In this document: piece after piece, positions 55,501 through 60,331 of the stretch | How the letters are laid out: every line of letters begins with the position of its first letter | Numbering within the stretch: the stretch's first letter is position 1 | Assembly (NCBI RefSeq): GCF_004364345.1 | Contig: NZ_SOCA01000006.1 | Span: 215,793-279,792 of the forward strand | Origin: Prosthecobacter fusiformis | GTDB lineage: Bacteria > Verrucomicrobiota > Verrucomicrobiia > Verrucomicrobiales > Verrucomicrobiaceae | DNA: 64,000 nucleotides | Direction of reading: 5' to 3' | Position numbers and translations under genes: made by a program | The notes under the pieces: model-generated | Told to the model about the DNA's origin: nothing | The model's input: the letters and a program-made list of their open reading frames with translations, nothing else | The model's database searches: none

Positions 55501-56037
55501 GATGTGGTGGCTGTCGGTGGGCGCTACAATGCGCCGGTGCTAGGCACAGTCGTGCTGGGCATGCCTGATCCTGTCATCGTGACCGAAAACAATGCACGGG
55601 TGGATTTCTACAGCGGCGGCGACTTGGGAATGACCTACTACATCACCGGTGTTTCTACGCCTTATGTCTCCAAGAACCCTGATGTGGACTTGGCTGTTCT
55701 TAAAGGCAGTAAAGTTACTGTCCTCAAGAACCAGCAGCCTGTGGATGTGAAAACTGCCCTGACTGCAACTGCGAAGACGGGCCTGATTACAGGTTCCTTC
55801 ACCGTGAAGGATATCAATCCCCGCTTCGGTCCTGGTGCCACAGCTTTCATCACCCGCACCGTCAAGTTTGAAGGCGTGATCATCAACGAGCCTATCCCTG
55901 AATCGGAAGGCGGCGGCAGCCAGTTGGTGGGAGTGGGATACTTCCTGCTGCCGCAATTGCCGAATGCTACTGCTGGCACCACGGATAAAACGTCTCCCTT
56001 CTATTCTGGACGCTTTGTCTTCGAGCCCCTGCCTTAA
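37546..56037 (+). CDS. Giant secreted autotransporter-associated-repeat protein (6163 aa)
   Basis: One uninterrupted 18.5-kb frame. Residues 1-43 form a long signal peptide: a polar, Arg-rich n-region (MMHMMRRRLRLP), a hydrophobic core, and cleavage near GYGQ. Residues about 45-5060 are a Gly/Asn/Thr/Ser-rich beta-solenoid built of autotransporter-associated beta-strand (PATR) units, with the pattern LTKxGxGxLxLxGxNxYTGxTxIxxGxLxLG. About 5094-5620 are five Ig-like domains, the fifth split by an acidic Pro/Glu/Gly insert (about 5509-5556). About 5622-5718 is a putative-Ig (He_PIG) domain (GLPPGLKVDPISGVVSGKPT). About 5720-6163 is a beta-rich C-terminal module. No autotransporter barrel is seen. 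It is likely a cell-surface adhesin or filament. Confidence 0.93.
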   Translation: MKKTLFAQTLSEQMMHMMRRRLRLPVIALMLLCNLSWSLQGYGQTYTAVTHENTRVIQLNGDNPTATLRPGMTVTGNGFPSGLYITQVLSGNQILVNLQVTTQTSIPLTFESVGEVADDTVARTNWTKTGVGRAVVFGNTSLAGNFTIQGGSVQLGGVSANGRTWMQDLIGNNTSVIMANDVPTTLDFANNRVAHTLFERIGSLATTTTTGNGATVNLTSGNTSVHLAVGGNNSDTFFRGNIKGDAASAFIKEGNGTMTWESDFADSLSGTVRVDSGTLSITGIEGLNSAAKVLVSNKSGASLVFNNNETIASMQGGGRGAMTSFSNGTLGALSGNYIGATGGSISVAEDMELRLENTLANASFGGVLTGGGSFVKAGNNVLELFGDSDYLGATTIQAVANNTTSMIRLGAYGISSGVGSLSSSGYGHLPGTTALELAATGAGSSAFFDLNGGSQTLSSLTSSGSAGTQSVLLNNGKLSINTLTGKSLSYGGNFQGNGTIDVLATIDTTQPGGWILTGNSNTTQTGSFNVKGGKVTLNGTIGTLGDRVHVTVANGAELIVKQSDTVGSLSGNGLVTVESGRTLTLRSAPVGGVASNPWSGTITGDGGLTLGSGASLLLKTAQAYNGATTLSMGSALYLDYGTGGTSPNLIPDTSPLLLNGGSIFISGTSPGQNVSAVTIGSGTTTISTQLGDSASKLHFNSLTRDTLTRPSGQLAGSGGGVLQIRGAAVTVGSAALPSGILGGYATYHAVDGDGNPVVSWAARDTNGKVVAFTDYITDYASTPIQDGHLDVTKAYALENPITGKVGSLRFNEAPTDNEEFKFYIDGSHADIQSGGILVTPLVGDQDVTIASISGSILTGGEGFSNYNVWRELIIHQHNTQGSLIIEAPIGNVPGTTAGGATRLTKTGQGKLILANSNTYSGQTSIWGGVLQLEGDNQASGNLGNSDLPVLNYGYLSFNQSSVDYALGMDITGTGVVRNNTTGTGGITLSGGNSNYTGTTQILSGKLSVNSNNALGSVDGLTSVSAGGNLEIRGRTIGETVVLKGGTLSSATATKSELSGALILKNTSTVQAGSTAPLIISGQVRTLPGATLSVSSNGIGGRVILTNSSNEIGNVNVDENTTFQIGMQVNEGDPVSTVFTLGSLGRGVINTEASTSNVVTATSNAHLVFGAKITGAGNFYQVRNTVYLTADNDYTGKTIVGGMNSTMVLPKLGAVLRVGADTYTGSVGTGDIHIDSGSNTGTPNGAATLAFNKLKSSTLANTIFLNPVLDFARSASFIRQSLGSLNLSGTINAGAHAGGAQRSILQSDAGGKLTISGILNNGESNRMNIVNNGFISFANTDSALNQEIWGVLSGGGAYTFKSAGTITLRDNSTFSGINFVKRGTVVVDSSAGLNNDVDMYIGRGAQLQFNQNDTVGLVLGQKGSVLNITNGSTLTMDDSGTLSNFGRITGEGTLIIAPASTSWHGFFGDNELASDAFIGAANTAGTNGVPTVVTSTVRVNNLSNSGEVSSLGMGSAINIGPSGLDSASIDSRLEYIGEGQATNRVINLLSTSGNVRIAGSGKGALILNGDIINAGTGTKTLYLHGQTTGNTVNGGILEGSGVLNLNVNAHPSGGNNDMYGHGHWKLTNRFNDFSGSVTVNLGVLELAGQLGDGTGTSSVFGDLTATRTVIMGSNNFDARRFDIFSGLDTLSAIDTPLEATGTILFNDNQDSLTTVFGSNITFRQNFSSTTLEGSAQLINNGTKVLVFNGEFQSGASGNRSWILDGTNTGANTINGVIQDTATTGTSDTVGVIKEGSGRWRLNGTVAAPNLYEGTTQIARGILELDGGYAVFDNGLVTLSNQGSDSSAVGGATLRILESETIGGLAGAYGTTVELADGKTLTVRSSTQVYNGFITGGGGFTRTNNDTTGRDSYLTNLNDYTGVTRIITNGSNAALVRINVQHLADGGEASGIGSSTSAASNLIMSSATGGGGLRWQGSTSQDTDRLFTLGAGTGAGAIWAEGQIFGDFAPVLHWTATDAFEFLDPASSRTLGLRGTTIAENRFDLQINDSSATGITSLTKSDAGMWLLTNANSNYSGVTTIANGTLAITNANALGNSSVTLAGGSANAGLLLRGSLNMDNNLTNTTTNGVLVAEGGQSTWSGGFSLSGTNSSLRVGIVAAADSLTILSGITGSLGSGRLVKYGRGTLTMSGENTYTGITSISGGKVVLDYATSNTSKLANGQVLELGFSGISTTGNTLSLGADNDVGGQSAQVAFAGGTLALSGGSHVEVVSATTINNGANRVIREGVGATSVLQMGAITRNYASALNSYGTIDFGAGGIATTTSTNVSTGGLLSATISGSTTASTAYATVGQTDWATVSSGSIVAYTAYGTTFASGVNTNITAADTNVLANASTNTIRFNTNVTGGVNTLTLAGILNLQSGGILVTPNVTDKIVIKGTAGSLRRSVSNSALDTVIHHYGSGDLVLDVPLTNNSGTTGQALTKTGKGTLVLTRANTLTGRITIQQGTLQLGDGTTVVGSPSTPQLGGVATGNTIGMADGTLLRINVANAAHTSFIGAMNGGGELRLAATNTSTLVLTGSSLDWVGDIYVDGGTLGIRGSNSLGSVRGAATFASGTALDIQMVGTSAAAITSAKRITFENGSTLKVTNDGTIRNFMATLSGVLTLQNTSAAGFAMNVANGQSLTISGMIKTANGFTKEGDGLLILSANQYQDALPGAVASSAGVITPDVNPALLGKIIVSDGELRLGNIRALGAVGLGNETEIRDGASLNLNGMAINFPDVEDPNREIIHIAGKGVNETGALKNTTGLGSVSTVIFDDHATMSGGGFVNGQSTSTTAPASSRLVIAGYDINRNTSTVAAGALLAGNYQRVEAVIDGNNKKLTIVGNSTFADATGAGVTFRDPKFTSALDSIIISEGTFRIDQEPGSGATFKGLNSANVTNGVFIGYTGATLADQTNASLGLGPNVGARLNFFRNFGTDHSVNITMNGITAAAAGGANYIDLGTDGTIPNPRTYLSGTVTLIGDPERMGDATRNFFHIDAANSTLTIGAQGNLTGAIQSKLIVTGQIRGTGGFTKTGLQELRLTADNDFTGALNVLRFGAALVPWQDNLVNINGIDYQTLGDAEGFSEWGLTLSGANGSISGTTTINLQRRGLITLDNTDRLNASNRVNAQSLVTGGNNNNRINDAASINFQQGWLKIFGGTSDNSESLATTNDAKLNLLGGTNVIDLMPTDGADTSMTLTIGEINRQAGSILQINNLDSTSKFGSTGGAESVNVLLNSIGNLVQVGNATSTTNKKVIIGLFGGIMPHEYLSDVRALAYNNGGTSDLLGQGRLQQAIAASHFMTWDSVTKVLRPLDDSEYFKPLDGLLDTLNGSVGQNVNLNEAVTIARENTSVNSLRFGPLSDNQGNNTGTSSPIHNGTMLTDMVDSHTLQLLLDGTLTIDSGMISSAYFSTGNNSTTTNNIGGFDTLIAGGTLNFGTREAIINNQNALIRSTDGVVALGNLEIRSVIAGSGGLLKTGSSPVFLDGRNTYSGVTTVSNGNLFLRNGRQSLGAGGAGNGVVIEGNGNLYAGGGIQVGSATAYEDILVKTLQANQYIMRMDTDMTNWFSNITIDNVDLAGHALFAPIIRADNSASAIINGNITGGNTTVSQDVLANTSRVVRFEAAGSNNFIFRGQFGDKTVNGKAVPISDPISTLSTIGGQRTNENEVLRVELASGSAETNYVMEQQYNAVGRLSLIQGNLIITYDPNAAGRDGTGFWTDAAMANIPDGNSSNLINSTTFAQSGGSMQQGFVMGSSTTGPANSTTGLAINNGVSSLLLTRAGQSFNMASWSTLGSGLKVIGGMNESGEVYYGNSTATGTLSISGAAVRLYSMAGGTVIFDQRLDTSLGASVSFIKTGRGTVVLKNSTGAASTSNFEIAGGTLILDHSGANVARVGSANAIFGGGAVRALSSTTANSTANYATTSAANNILNLRLGSNTEISAQGRSTSTMTVNMGNASTNNTRSNVTRGVGASLNLVEETNGIITMNFNTLVPSVQKNVIVPWATFSTTSREALDFAIVDGTASNRVKAFIRDSGHYLTDVAGFTKGMNASETSSGAFSGTLGADTVLSTLRYDSAVDSTINLGTRTLSLAGNGSAGGLLVSSNTLTANKTITGGSITANTASFSGSTTKDSRVLVVVNPTAYLSIGMPITGTGIPSGAFITAIDGNNVTISANATASGSSVNLSTATPEIMIHQYGKGTLTIDSIITGDNVLTIAGPMTTSPEQFGTTGVVKLTGDNTYTKATHVTGAVLEISKASSLGINPTSVTNGQLILNGGTFRWTGGVESLGKRGITFSGSGGVIDVVNATGNLIIGEGISGTQASIVATEIFRGDLVKMGAGTLSLLGNNSTFNALIDVREGNLVLMNDSATNTAGLTTLLGSSRSWADGTILRSGTNIQVFLGSSSDWIMEEYITFEGNNTFTYGGLLDISTTLSSTMGSIYNLGNRRPLNLNGVLDIKGTTTFDVTPTGVLLLNNAGGYLTGSGDIVKDGQGELHFRSNVPDWTGNLIIKQGSVYAANQADVIGTGAASGKRITLGSTERQGSADFLVQQIEETVQGWLFDINHNIDVIYNPSQTKRIGIEGIANGTKVNYNGDITLNDNLILLVRDVNTAVGGEQSYVNFNGRFIDGAITSGNLIVQTDDTDATPNNSVTNSATVNNTANGRSTGYAVLNGDNSGWTGDVSISDNTAFNQDTTAVLRLGNAKALTAANDVRMNYNSILQAGGNNVTIGNLSTYGGDGQFYGDAGTMSASTFGSSEIIENASATAATLSISQSTPSTYEASWDAYFRDGTLNSEFFAVGTNVLQKSAALNLTKTGTGWATLTLDNDYSGTTVVEQGILQVGRNNMGDTGALPTSGNAATLMTRVLANGTVAGTGTVQGKLMVLSGGTLKPGDAAGNSIGTLIVNGDVIFSSGSNTLMQIRNATYNNPGALTVTDESYETWRNGVFADEFSSALGDMVTSAQHDMVLATGTINWIPGTKVTLQGDGYTPKAGDIIRLFAGGTTNNAGGINVGPEIRTGGETDIPNLDLILFALGGNLRWDVSLFNSKGVLMVVEADTAVQSIAAPIITQLPQKTPAGNGKLALNTPVTLTALATTTGKPENLKYQWILNDVAVEGAISSTYNFPANSQTKGLYRVAVTNEGGITFSPAESAVMVDVDDVPDIAFNTATVQKEEGQNHTFNITVGGPPGEDGFSYEWFKDGEPITANASATQEDLVLTNLTQGDQGLYSVRVTSEYGTSISGAAFLNVRDRITQVAITQNIADTYLGQNIRLTAEHDGEGAFNYEWRRNNALFSAPNSKTIDISNAQEINKGNYTVKVTSVPGPTNFVLSAALNLDLKNPLPEIIIPPASKTVLAGTPLPMSVQATGLPLLTYVWKKNNVIQVNAFQANITKQEALLTDGGAYVVEVSNALGKATNISTKAPIKLAAEVVVVDNTKRFLPLPALGTATLTAVVGASTKAAITYQWHRVRTRLVEVEPPVEDPVGDPVIEDPVEDPGDGEEPGGETPGGEEPVDEPEFVVEEYLEDIVPGVDANITGSKAKIMKITKVVAGDFENDGDEGVYRCTVTGPDGTSITACEYELRIFTTAPDFDDTLLVGDPTNRMINFNSGLIGRDYYYQLPVKRDNPAAWPDKITASGLPPGLKVDPISGVVSGKPTATKVGGYLVTVTIANKINKKILKGYINISDLATSIPGVWVGLVDRHPAIGDNLGGRVELTVTTKSTYTGKLFLGSLTYSFSGMLDLSGSAPKGTAYIKRTGKPVPPNLKLDFTLNPSNNTLDAGTITDGDNTVAFDGWRHIFVAKATATSQPATSYAGYYTMSLGLSSDSPLLVDAGTPNVPLGAGYATFTVAADGKFKMAGKMPDGEVFTNTTFVGPMGEVAVYQHMYKALKPWGGSLLGQFGITVKPNTNQTDPPNTNNTVSGNATWVRPASLKVTDRTFRAGFGVDGAPVSTPLDVVAVGGRYNAPVLGTVVLGMPDPVIVTENNARVDFYSGGDLGMTYYITGVSTPYVSKNPDVDLAVLKGSKVTVLKNQQPVDVKTALTATAKTGLITGSFTVKDINPRFGPGATAFITRTVKFEGVIINEPIPESEGGGSQLVGVGYFLLPQLPNATAGTTDKTSPFYSGRFVFEPLP
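37680..52800 (+). repeat. PATR/beta-strand repeat region of the giant protein
   Basis: At least 17 units can be picked out by eye. Examples are KTGQGKLILANSNTYSGQTS near 40255, KSDAGMWLLTNANSNYSGVT near 43715, KYGRGTLTMSGENTYTGITS near 44080, KTGKGTLVLTRANTLTGRIT near 44985, KTGSSPVFLDGRNTYSGVTT near 48080 and KTGTGWATLTLDNDYSGTTV near 52085. Units are diverged in DNA and unevenly spaced, so this is an old protein-level repeat, not a recent tandem duplication. Confidence 0.85.
52826..54700 (+). other. Ig-like and He_PIG domain block of the giant protein
   Basis: Successive domains show the Ig pattern of a central Trp and a late G-x-Y-x-V: KYQWILND ... KGLYRVAVTNEGG; SYEWFKDGE ... QGLYSVRVTSEYG; NYEWRRNNA ... 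KGNYTVKVTS; TYVWKKNNV ... GGAYVVEVSNALG; TYQWHRVRT ... EGVYRCTVTGPDG. The fifth carries an acidic insertion of about 47 residues between its Trp half and its Tyr half. A He_PIG domain closes the block. Confidence 0.85.
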
Positions 56038-56058
56038 CCACCAGGTATAACCTCAACA

Positions 56059-56094
56059 AAAAAGCCACCTGTGAAGACAGGTGGCTTTTTATTT
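56059..56094 (+). terminator. Terminator of the giant gene
   Basis: A perfect 14-bp stem AAAAAGCCACCTGT-GAAG-ACAGGTGGCTTTTT, followed by ATTTT, starts 22 bp after the giant gene's stop. The A-run on the left side would also serve the convergent ppk as a terminator. Confidence 0.92.
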
Positions 56095-56144
56095 TGCGGG
56101 CCTCGCTACAAAAGCTCCTTCACATGCAGCGACGGGCTGGCTGC

Positions 56145-58268
56145 TCAGACTTTCGGAACGTGGGGGACAAGTACATCGGGGGCTTGATTGCGCTGGCGGA
56201 GGCGCTTGATGGCTTCTTTGGCAAAGACTTCCTGGGAGCGTTGGCCTTTGGCGGCGGCGGGGAGGATCCAGGTGCCGTCGGATTTGAGGATGCGGCCACG
56301 GGAAGTATCGGCAAAATGGGTCTCCAAGATTTGAGTGAGACGTTTTTTGGCTTCTTTCTCCTCCACCGGCACAAGCAGCTCTACCCGTTTGGAGAGGTTG
56401 CGGTTCATGAAGTCTGCGCTGGAGATGAAGATGACAGGTCGGCCACCCTGGCGGAAGTGGTAGATGCGGGCGTGTTCCAGGTAGCGATCAATGATGCTAA
56501 GGACACTGATGTTTTCGCTCAGGCCTTTGACCCCAGGACGCAGACAGCAGATGCCGCGCACGTTTAAGCGCACTTTGACTCCGGCCTGGGAAGCTTCATA
56601 GAGTGCCTCGATCATCTTGCGGTCTTCGAGGGCGTTCATCTTCAGCATGATCTCGGCTTCTTCTCCCTGGCGGGCGCGTTCGGTCTCACTATGGATCATG
56701 GTGAGCAGGCGCTCACGAAGACCAAAGGGGGCCATGGAGATGCGCTCAAAGTGAACGAAGCGTGAACGACCGGTGACAGTATTGAAGAAGGCGCTGGCGT
56801 CGCTGCCATAGCTTTGGCGGCAGGTCAGGTAGCTGATGTCTGTATAGAGCCTGGACGTGGCCTCATTGTAATTGCCGGTACCGAAGTGCATGTAGCGCAC
56901 GAGGTGCCCGGCCTCCCGGCGCATGACGAGGCAGATTTTGGCATGGGTCTTCAGTCCGCGAACACCATAAATAATTTGGGCACCGGCATTCAGCAGGTCT
57001 TCAGCACGTTCGAGATTGCGGGCTTCATCAAAGCGGGCTTTGAGCTCTACAAGGACGGTGACGTGCTTGCCAGCTTCGGCTGCGCGAATGAGGGCGCTGA
57101 TGATGCGGCTGTTTTTAGCGGTGCGGTAGAGGATTTGTTTGATGGCGATGACGTCCGGATCTGCCGCCGCTTCCTCTATGAGATGGAGGACGGGATCGAA
57201 GCTTTCATAGGGATGGTGGAGGAGGATGTCGCCGCGCTTGATCGCCTCAAACATGCTTTCTCCAGGTCCAATCTGTGGTGATGCTTGGCTATCCCAAGGT
57301 ACGACTTTCAGTTCCTCAAAACCGGATAGGCCAGCGATGACAAAATAGGCGCGCAGGTCCAGTTCCCCAGGGATGGTATAGATCTGGGCACCTTTGCCGC
57401 CGCAGAGATCACGGATGGATTTGATCAGATCCCGTGGGGCACCATGCTCGATCTCGATGCGAATGGTGGCGCTTTGCAGACGGGCTTCGAGGACGTCCTC
57501 CATCTCGCTGGCGAGATCGGATGCGCTTTCGTCATCCACGGCAATGTCGGAATTCCTGCTGATGCGGAAACGGGCGCTGGCGGTGACTTTTTCCGAAGGG
57601 AAATAAAGGTGGAGGAAAAGGGAGAGCAGGTCCTCAAGGTTCAGGTAAGCATGGATGCCGCTTTCCACTTCAGGTACGAGAACATGGCGGGAAAGGTTAG
57701 ACGGCAGAGTAAAAAGAACTAGGCGGCGAGTGGTCTTGCCTTCGGCCTCAGACTGCACGGTGCAAAGAAGGGCGATCTGGAGGGCTGGCACTGAGATGCG
57801 CGGTGCATCGTCATCCAGGGCGATGGGTGAGAGCACAGGGAAGATATGCTCAATGAAATAGGCCTCCAGATGCATGCGCTGTGCGGGTGTGAGGTCGCCT
57901 GGCATGAGGCGGCGGATGCCTTTTTCCCGCAGCATGGGCAGCAGATCCTTTTGCAGGATGTCATACTGGCGGGCGACGAAGGCGGTGGCGCGGTTTTGAA
58001 TCTGGTCCCACTGCTGGGTGGGGGTGAGGCCAGCATGATCCTTCACCCGACGGCCCTGCTCCCGGAGCAATTGAAGTGCACCTACGCGAACCATGAAAAA
58101 TTCATCCAGGTTGGAGGCGGTGATGGCCAGGAATTTTATTCTTTCCAGCACAGGCAACTCAGCACGGTCGGCTTCGGCCAATACGCGCTCATTGAAGGCC
58201 AGCCAGCTCAGTTCACGGTTAAGGAAGTGTTCGTCAGTAAAAATCGAGGCGGGCCGGGGCAGGGACAT
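56145..58268 (-). CDS. ppk: Polyphosphate kinase 1
   Basis: Ppk makes inorganic polyphosphate from ATP, reversibly. The ATG at 58268 (MSLPRPASIFTDEHFLNREL) is the likely start, giving 707 aa; the frame runs 15 codons further upstream. Conserved segments are FTDEHFLNRELSWLAFNERVL, ASNLDEFFMVRVGAL near residue 50, the phosphorylated-histidine region GLKTHAKICLVMRREAG near residue 440 and YMHFGTGNYNEATSRLYTDI. The second His lies in IIDRYLEHARIYHF near residue 595. The C-terminal tail is short and basic. ppx lies upstream on the same strand across a 428-bp gap, so synthesis and breakdown genes are neighbours but probably have separate promoters. Confidence 0.96.
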   Translation of the reverse strand: MSLPRPASIFTDEHFLNRELSWLAFNERVLAEADRAELPVLERIKFLAITASNLDEFFMVRVGALQLLREQGRRVKDHAGLTPTQQWDQIQNRATAFVARQYDILQKDLLPMLREKGIRRLMPGDLTPAQRMHLEAYFIEHIFPVLSPIALDDDAPRISVPALQIALLCTVQSEAEGKTTRRLVLFTLPSNLSRHVLVPEVESGIHAYLNLEDLLSLFLHLYFPSEKVTASARFRISRNSDIAVDDESASDLASEMEDVLEARLQSATIRIEIEHGAPRDLIKSIRDLCGGKGAQIYTIPGELDLRAYFVIAGLSGFEELKVVPWDSQASPQIGPGESMFEAIKRGDILLHHPYESFDPVLHLIEEAAADPDVIAIKQILYRTAKNSRIISALIRAAEAGKHVTVLVELKARFDEARNLERAEDLLNAGAQIIYGVRGLKTHAKICLVMRREAGHLVRYMHFGTGNYNEATSRLYTDISYLTCRQSYGSDASAFFNTVTGRSRFVHFERISMAPFGLRERLLTMIHSETERARQGEEAEIMLKMNALEDRKMIEALYEASQAGVKVRLNVRGICCLRPGVKGLSENISVLSIIDRYLEHARIYHFRQGGRPVIFISSADFMNRNLSKRVELLVPVEEKEAKKRLTQILETHFADTSRGRILKSDGTWILPAAAKGQRSQEVFAKEAIKRLRQRNQAPDVLVPHVPKV

Positions 58269-58696
58269 GGCGTATGATTGGGGCAGGGGCCTGGGCGTGC
58301 AAGCAACGTTCATGGCCCAGGCTGTGGTTTGAAGTGATACAAGAGTGGGCCGGTGAGGCCGAAGATGGGGATGGGGAAGAGTTTAAAATTTTCCCCATTT
58401 GGGGATTTTGGGTCGTGAAAGGTTGAATATGAGGCGTTTGGGCGTGGGGAGGGTTTTCCCCATCTGGGGACGGATGTGGATTTTAGCTGCCTGACTCAGA
58501 AGCTGAACTGCCAGGGGCCGGGCTTTCGGGCTGTGAGTGCCCGCTTTGTGATCCGACAAAACCATGCGGGTGCGGTTAATTTCCGGTCGGGCATGTGGAC
58601 GGACAAGGGGGAAGGGGGGTGACTTGGGCCAAGTGGCATTTTTTCAATGCTGGCTTGGGATAGACCATTCATGCGGTGTTATGCTCAGCCGTGGAT
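58269..58696. other. Intergenic region ppx-ppk with paired palindromes
   Basis: A 428-bp gap between two minus-strand genes. It contains copy B of the paired-palindrome element (58392-58470) and must carry the ppk promoter; no clear -35/-10 pair and no PHO-box-like repeat was recognised. No small gene is supported. Confidence 0.55.
58392..58470. repeat. Paired-palindrome intergenic element, copy B
   Basis: TCCCCATTTGGGGA (58392-58405) and TCCCCATCTGGGGA (58457-58470) are separated by 51 bp. The second is identical to the 14-mer at 19951-19964. In both places the palindromes follow a T-rich or AATTTT stretch and are near a run of GATGGGGA. Confidence 0.55.
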
Positions 58697-60241
58697 TCAG
58701 CCTTTGGTTAGTAGGATATCATAGCCATAAATTTCCCGGAAGAGGTCGCACTTGGAGTTGATGGCGATCTGCTCGACCGTGGTGTCATCGACGCCGGGGG
58801 TGAGGATAAGGAGGCGGCTACCTTCGGTGCGGAGCTGGATGGTCTTGATGCGCTGGGCATGGGTGCGGTCCAGGGCATCGGCCGTGCGGAGGATGGCGGC
58901 GAGTTTGAAGACGACCATGCGTTCCTCCCGGGTGAGGTCGGAGAAGGTCTGGTGATTGGGCTCGGGATTGTAGCGGCGGTGATAACGGGCCAGGAGGGCG
59001 ACCATTTCGCGGTCGGAGGTACTGAGGCCGAAAATCTCGGTCTGGAGAAGTATATAAAGGCTGTGCTTGTGATGCTCACGCGGGCTGATGAACATGCCGA
59101 CTTCATGGAGGACGGCGGCGACACGGAGTACGAGCTCGTATTTGCTATCCAGGGCATGGAGGTGCTGAAGCTCCCGGAAAAGCTGCTGGGCGAAGGTGGC
59201 GACGTGGTCGGCGTGCTTGCGGTCGGTCTTATAACGAACGCCAATTTCACAGGCGGCCTGGACGACTTCATCCTGGAAATTTGCCGTGTGAGGGCTGGCG
59301 GTCATGAGGTCCAGCATGAGCTCGCGCTGGAAGTCCCCTTCGGGGATCCAGAGAGCCTCATCTCCAAAACGTCGGGCGAGGGCGAGATTGGTCTGGAGGG
59401 CGGGGACGATGCCTTCACCCCCGGTATAATGGACGTGCAGTTTGCGCACGAGTTCATCGGGATTCAACTGGGCGAGCTTTTCAGTGAAACGTTCTAATTC
59501 GGTCTCCGTGATGCGAAAGGCTCCTTGTTTGGCGGGTGCAAGCTCTGCAGCGACACTTTGGATCTCGGCACCGATGGCGACATGGTTATCGATTTTATAA
59601 CCGGAGTAGTCCTGTGCGAGGTGGTCCACGACGCCACGGATGTGCTCCTCCAAGTGGGTGAGATGCTGGGCGGCCTCGCCATCTGCACCAGCGACGGCTT
59701 CACGGGCGCGGTAGATGCCTAACCGATAGTTGCTATAAGCGGAGAGGCGGCCGTTATTGAAATAAAGGGCGCGGGTATTGCCAGGGCCGATGTGGGAAAT
59801 GAAGGTGTGCCCCTCGCGCAAAGAAGGGTTTTTTTTCAGCATTCGCAGGCCGATCTGATAGACGAGGCGGGTCATGTCGCCATCGTCAATGAGGCGGGCG
59901 ATGAGTCCTGTGGTGACCTGGAGCCGATTGAGGAAAATTTCGTGATTGGCCGCCTCTGAAAGGATGTTGGTGTTATAAAGGCGGACGTTGGCCAGAGGGA
60001 GTCCGTATTCACGGACGGTGAGGAGGTAGTCCTTCAGGATGCCTGCGGCCTGCTCCACGGTGGAGCGGGTGATGGTGCCGAGCCGGAAGATGTCCCGAGC
60101 AATGGGGAGTGGTTTGTCGAGATGCTCGAGGAGGCTGAAGGAGCCGGATTCAGTGCGGGTGCCGATGATCAGGGAGAGGGAGGCGGCACCGACGTAAATG
60201 ATGGCGTGCTCAGTGGATGGCGGAGCGGGCAGGTCTGACAT
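58697..60241 (-). CDS. ppx: Ppx/GppA phosphatase with C-terminal HD-type domain
   Basis: This is an exopolyphosphatase/guanosine pentaphosphatase family protein, 514 aa, matching the long Ppx form. The N-terminal ASKHA-fold domain (about residues 10-300) is recognisable but divergent: YVGAASLSLIIGTRTESGSF at the start and HIGPGNTRALYFNNGRLSAY near residue 145 replace the usual DxGSxS and GGGSxE motifs. The C-terminal HD-like domain has VAAVLHEVGMFISPREHHKHSLYIL near residue 370 and LARYHRRYNPEP. With ppk downstream the natural reading is polyphosphate turnover, though the altered phosphate loops leave catalytic activity open. Confidence 0.85.
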   Translation of the reverse strand: MSDLPAPPSTEHAIIYVGAASLSLIIGTRTESGSFSLLEHLDKPLPIARDIFRLGTITRSTVEQAAGILKDYLLTVREYGLPLANVRLYNTNILSEAANHEIFLNRLQVTTGLIARLIDDGDMTRLVYQIGLRMLKKNPSLREGHTFISHIGPGNTRALYFNNGRLSAYSNYRLGIYRAREAVAGADGEAAQHLTHLEEHIRGVVDHLAQDYSGYKIDNHVAIGAEIQSVAAELAPAKQGAFRITETELERFTEKLAQLNPDELVRKLHVHYTGGEGIVPALQTNLALARRFGDEALWIPEGDFQRELMLDLMTASPHTANFQDEVVQAACEIGVRYKTDRKHADHVATFAQQLFRELQHLHALDSKYELVLRVAAVLHEVGMFISPREHHKHSLYILLQTEIFGLSTSDREMVALLARYHRRYNPEPNHQTFSDLTREERMVVFKLAAILRTADALDRTHAQRIKTIQLRTEGSRLLILTPGVDDTTVEQIAINSKCDLFREIYGYDILLTKG

Positions 60242-60331
60242 TGTTGCTGAAGGAGGTGGGCGGAAAATCCGTTGGGCGGGAGCGGATGCTCTGGGATGAT
60301 GAATCGCTGGTTAGGCGCACAAAGGGAGGGT

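Noticed and set aside
37786..56000. Many minus-strand frames opposite the giant gene.
   Set aside because: All are short, lack family motifs and are explained as shadows of the repeat-rich plus-strand gene.
37546..56037. Possibility that the giant frame is a fusion of several genes or an assembly artefact.
   Set aside because: Repeat units are diverged at DNA level, so collapse or duplication during assembly is unlikely, and the domain order signal-solenoid-Ig-tail is coherent.
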